A stretch of 64,000 nucleotides of DNA, taken from the NCBI GenBank assembly GCA_013368315.1, contig JAACJM010000052.1, positions 372,001-436,000 of the forward strand, written 5' to 3'. The notes beneath the pieces are model-generated. The model had not been told where the DNA came from and searched no databases. It was given only the letters and a program-made list of their open reading frames with translations. Position numbers and translations under genes: made by a program. Shown in pieces: positions 60,802-64,000 of this stretch (the stretch's first letter is position 1; each line of letters starts with the position of its first letter). This DNA is from Tetrapyrgos nigripes (lineage: Eukaryota; Basidiomycota; Agaricomycetes; Agaricales; Campanellaceae).

Positions 60802-60933
60802 AACGGAGGAAGTATCGAGAGTTGACCTTAAAAACGAAGGGTTCAAAGAAATCCGACTGAGGAAAGAGTGTCGAGTACTTACTGTAGTGAGGGTTCAGGA
60901 CAATCTGTTGGGAAAGCTCAACCACAGCTTAGG

Positions 60934-60941
60934 CCTTTATA
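60934..60941 (-). promoter_or_regulatory. TATA-like box of HET gene 2
   Basis: TATAAAGG on the minus strand, about 135 bp upstream of the conserved MRLLNT start and only about 10 bp from the ATG at 60925. Confidence 0.5.
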
Positions 60942-60999
60942 CACTGTTCATAGACGCTGCCAGTTATGCTGACACACTGCACGATCTGTCAGCATAACT

Positions 61000-61344
61000 G
61001 TCAATATAATTCATGAGCAGCGTGACATTGATTACACACCTTCAGAACGGTTCTTCAGCCAAAAATACAATTCCTGTGTTTGCCCTTGGCCAGCCACAGT
61101 GACCTTCACCAACTCGGATGAGGTATGCTGGCACATGCACCCCGAAGCTATCCCTACTCCTCCCAATCATAATCCATGACCGTCCTCCAAGCGACCATTT
61201 CCATCCTATCTCTTCTTTACTTAACCCCCTTAAGGCTTATACCCACTTACCACCTCAAGGATTCTTTCAACACCACTTCCCGAACAATGAAATTCCAGTA
61301 CCTCAATCAGTTTGGTTCGATAGCAGCTGTAAAGACGTGCTCAT
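61000..61344. other. Upstream flank of HET gene 2, no gene seen
   Basis: One 99-codon plus ORF (61118-61417) has no protein-like character and runs into the minisatellite. Confidence 0.4.
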
Positions 61345-61566
61345 GACTGAGGCAATGGCAAGCCCATGCGGAAGGTGGGAGGATGCAGGTTTTGGAGATA
61401 TGTTTTTAACCCGGTGAATGTGTCGTTGAGATTCATTGCTGAGGCAAGGCCAGGAATGCGGAAGGAGGGAGGATGCATGTTTTGAGGGTACGCATTTGAC
61501 CCGGTGACAGTGTCGTTGAGACTCATTGCTGAGGCTAGAACATGCGGAAGGAGGGAGGACGGAGGA
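61345..61566 (+). repeat. Minisatellite, period about 86-90 bp
   Basis: Repeats begin atgcggaagg.gggagga at 61366, 61456 and 61542 and share tttga/aacccggtga, gtgtcgttgaga.tcattgct and gaggc. Two full units plus a partial third are present, diverged by substitutions and a few indels. Confidence 0.75.
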
Positions 61567-61754
61567 TAATGTCTCGGTGATCGACTCCTTGGTATTTTAT
61601 AAAAGCAATCTATTCATGATATAAGTGATGATGAAAATAAACTACCTAAAGCTTGGTCACTGGCAGGGGTTCTAACCATGGAAGGATGTGAACGTGAACG
61701 TGAGGTAGACCGCGAATTAAGCAAAGGAGACGTGAAGAAGGCATACCATAACGA

Positions 61755-62060
61755 CGTGGTTTATCCGATGCGCACCGTTGATTGACTTTTGCACATCCCA
61801 TTGCTCCAACTCGAGAGGTACCAACATTCGTAAAGCGGCGTTCTCGTCGACAATTTCGGATGTGTTGTTAGGTACATTTTCGATGGGTCTGCGAAGAGAG
61901 ACTTGGAGTATGAGCATAATACATCTGAGTCCCATAATGACAACTCACCGATGTAGAGGAATCACTGAAGCAGACTGGACAATATTTGTGGAAAGGATAA
62001 AGTTAGATATTCTGTCATTAAGAGATCGGGTCAGCTCTGGTAAATTTATATCATAGAACT
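61755..62060 (-). pseudogene. Coding-like exon pair, unknown gene (minus)
   Basis: The minus strand reads YDINLPELTRSLNDRISNFI then QSASVIPLHR. A good donor (gtgagtt) and acceptor (tcgcag) join it in frame to PIENVPNNTSEIVDENAALR and LVPLELEQWDVQKSINGAHR up to a donor-like gtatgc. Residue mix and splice signals look genuine, but no start or end is visible. It may be the tail of the broken frame just upstream. Confidence 0.4.
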
Positions 62061-62271
62061 AGCACAGACGAAACGATATCAAAAAAAGGGGAAATCTATT
62101 CCCGCCGCTACTATGGGAGGACATAGTAAGCAACAGCCAGTACCAACAGTGGGGGACAAGTGGGATATCTCTCGCGCGGTACCACGGTCGAACGTATTTG
62201 AAGATTTTCCTATTCCCAACCGGTCTAACCTCGCAGATCATGAGATTGAAATCCCCATAAATGTGTCCTAT

Positions 62272-62622
62272 ACTCGGTTCGTTTCTGTACGCCGGATAAT
62301 CCATCTTCGACCTGTTGTAATCTCCGTAATCCAAAAAACTTTAGTGACGGTCATATCGCGCCTGTCATACTTGATCCACTCTGCTATGCCCGAGTCCGCC
62401 ACTGACCCGTCAACCATCGTCTCCAGAAAGCTCTAGTCGTCTATAGCACTTCCAGTCAACTCGTCAATGATATACTCGGACATGGCCAAGTTATCAAAAT
62501 CACTGTCGTAAATAGCACGCAAGTAGGCCTTGAGACTCAGGGATTTCCAGATGTCATAGATGAGTTTGTCGTTCCCCGTTTCAGGAGACACAGGATTCTC
62601 TGGGTAGCTTCCTTGTTCTCAT
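62272..62622 (-). pseudogene. Unknown gene fragment with an in-frame stop (minus)
   Basis: One frame reads PENPVSPETGNDKLIYDIWK, LRAIYDSDFDNLAMSEYIID, ELTGSAIDD, a TAG at 62433-62435, then SFLETMVDGSVADSGIAEWI and VFWITEITTGRRWIIRRTET to a second stop near 62274. Both halves look coding. The 5' side begins after an acceptor-like gatgag with no exon found before it. No family recognised. Confidence 0.45.
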
Positions 62623-62639
62623 CGGAGGAGCGGTAATAT

Positions 62640-63674
62640 GAGCATGCAGGGGATTAAGACGATCGCATTAGTCCACACGCAGACCGAGGGTACAATGGTA
62701 TTTCCATATGTAAAAGAAGGTGGCGGCCAAGATACATAGGTTTAGGCCCTTCGACACGTCTCGTGTGCAGAGCACAATTTGACTCATGTGAGTGTGTGGT
62801 TGATGGACGATGGACGATGGGCAAGAACTTTGAAGGAGCCGAATTGATAGAGAATGCGATGGGTCAGTGGTTTGGCATGTCGCAGACGGGGTTTGTCCTG
62901 CAAGTTGTAATTTGTCGAAGTCGGGTGTAGACAATAACATCTATACGCTCCTCGAAGCCTTCCGACTGGTCTTGTTCATTGTCCGGCAGGGAAACGCTAA
63001 GATGAGTTGTTTTTGCAATTGACTGGAACGGTACGCATCTTTTTGGAAAGGACAGAAGGAGTATATATTTGAAGTTATGATGATATACGATGAGAACTAG
63101 TATGCTCCGGAGCTGAACAGATGTATGAATCTAGGCCAATCTGCTGTAAGGTCGGTCGGTGCTCAAGTGACGTAAAAAAGTAGATGAGGAACGCACCATA
63201 CGCGATCAGAACGATTTGTGAGGTTGATAGTCTTGAATCTTGGAACTGGGCATGGTCAAGAAGAAAAAGGGCACTAGCGTCCAATTCCACCTATTTGGCG
63301 ACGCCACCAGCGACAAACAAGGGTTCGCGTGCGTGCGCGTCGGAAACATTCCACCAACGTCGCTGCCCATACCACATACCTCTCTGCTTTCGAACTCTTA
63401 CTTGTCCGCTGATGATTGCTGATTCTGCTAGTTCCATCAATATTTATCGGCGTTTTGTGACCGATTGCACCTAGTCGTTAATTCCCATTTCTATCAAACT
63501 TTCAATTTCAATGAATTTCAATGCACCTGCACCTCCTGATCCCATGATGCCTACCATACGTTCTTCCTCTTCCCCTGAACAGGTCATGCTATGATGACAT
63601 TGGAAGAAGACCAGCAGCTACATAAAAAGCCCCCTCGAGGAAGATGACCACCTTCGCCCATTTCACGGTCGGAT
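62640..63674. other. About 1 kb without a supported gene
   Basis: Several short frames exist, for example a hydrophobic minus stretch SQIVLIAYGAFLIYFF near 63170 and a plus frame starting MVKKKKGTSVQFHLF at 63255. None can be joined into a convincing model. A tacataaaaag element at 63618-63628 may be the TATA box of the next gene. Confidence 0.4.
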
Positions 63675-64000
63675 ATGCATTCAAGTGCATCGTCAATTCT
63701 ACTTCCACTTCTCCTCTGCGCAAGCTTTACACGATCTCAGAATTTGCCACAGAATCTACCCCGAGGGTCTTTCCAGTCCCCAAAGACCGGTGTGAAGTGG
63801 AGGTATTGGATTGAAGATGCTGGCGTCGACCTCGATACCCTACATTTTGATGTAGCTGAGATGGCTCGTGTGGGTTCTTCAGGATTCGAATTGCTCAGGT
63901 ATGTCGTATCAGTTTTCCTGCTTCCATTGTACTTAGGCAACAGTTGCCTCTTAGCTATCAATCTTATGGCGGGAACGTCGTTCTTGATCCGACAGATTAT
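63675..64000 (+). CDS. Secreted protein with RYW/YGG/PTDY motifs, 5' part only (possible glycoside hydrolase)
   Basis: Cut by the right edge. ATG at 63675 gives MHSSASSILLPLLLCASFTR, a clear signal peptide, then VKWRYWIEDAGVDLDTLHFD. After LLS a 56-nt intron (63899-63954, gtatgt to ttag) joins to YQSYGGNVVLDPTDY and the frame is open to the end. The pattern K-RYW-DA-VD, FE-L then Y-YGG and PTD resembles the N-terminus of large fungal secreted proteins related to alpha-L-rhamnosidase-like hydrolases (GH106 type); I recall the pattern, but cannot test it. The start is supported by a TATA-like element about 50 bp upstream. Only about 90 residues are in the window. Confidence 0.6.
   Translation, partial: MHSSASSILLPLLLCASFTRSQNLPQNLPRGSFQSPKTGVKWRYWIEDAGVDLDTLHFDVAEMARVGSSGFELLRYVVSVFLLPLYLGNSCLLAINLMAGTSFLIRQI

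Noticed and set aside
58736..60925. Intact 729-residue HET protein starting at 60925
   Set aside because: The conserved start lies in another frame at 60801, a CT insertion explains the shift, and a TATA-like box sits just above the 60925 ATG.
62113..62300. P-loop-like GIGKSS in a minus frame near 62200
   Set aside because: The surrounding residues do not fit a GTPase and the frame has stops; a chance match.

Overview
This is genomic DNA of a filamentous fungus, most likely an agaricomycete (mushroom-forming basidiomycete). Genes are split by many short GT-AG introns (about 48-75 nt), intergenic gaps are small, and families typical of mushrooms are present: secreted oxidoreductases, HET-domain proteins and Plavaka/CACTA-like DNA transposons. 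No rRNA, tRNA or CRISPR was recognised. All homology calls come from reading motifs; no database search was run.

Layout. 0-11.3 kb is ordinary chromosome: an unrecognised protein cut by the left edge, a cyclase-family hydrolase, a SulP sulfate permease, a secreted six-hairpin-glycosidase-like enzyme with an apparent 1-nt frameshift, and a subtilisin-like protease. 11.3-21.5 kb is repeat-rich: a 388-bp hAT-like MITE with perfect 12-bp TIRs and a perfect 8-bp target duplication, sitting inside a dispersed relic, then a 7.7-kb two-gene DNA transposon with TIRs, GC-rich subterminal repeats, a DDE-type transposase gene and an unknown second gene. 21.9-30.1 kb holds an FAD-linked oxidase, a small Cox14-like gene and a tandem pair of GNAT acetyltransferase genes with inverted relics between and beside them.

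30.1-32 kb shows no convincing gene. 32-40 kb is conserved housekeeping: a PKA catalytic subunit and the SWR1 chromatin-remodelling ATPase. 40-46 kb has an unknown gene and a tandem pair of secreted proteins of unknown function. 46-49 kb is a divergent pair (Hua1-like zinc-finger protein and a disordered protein) sharing a promoter with two CACGTG boxes. 49.4-55 kb repeats the order seen at 12.9-24.5 kb (relic, then FAD oxidase), here with a nitroreductase between and no transposon, so it supplies an empty-site reference. 55.5-61 kb carries two tail-to-tail HET-domain genes, both broken early by different lesions (a TAG codon; an extra CT in a CT run). 61-63.6 kb holds a minisatellite and decayed coding fragments. 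The right edge cuts into a secreted protein with an RYW / YGG / PTDY motif series.

The common theme is local duplication followed by decay: GNAT, secreted-protein, FAD-oxidase and HET pairs, the relic pair, and Cox14-like and unknown relics. The genes do not form one pathway. The most notable objects are the two-gene transposon, the MITE insertion with its empty-site paralogue, and the HET pair with two independent lesions.
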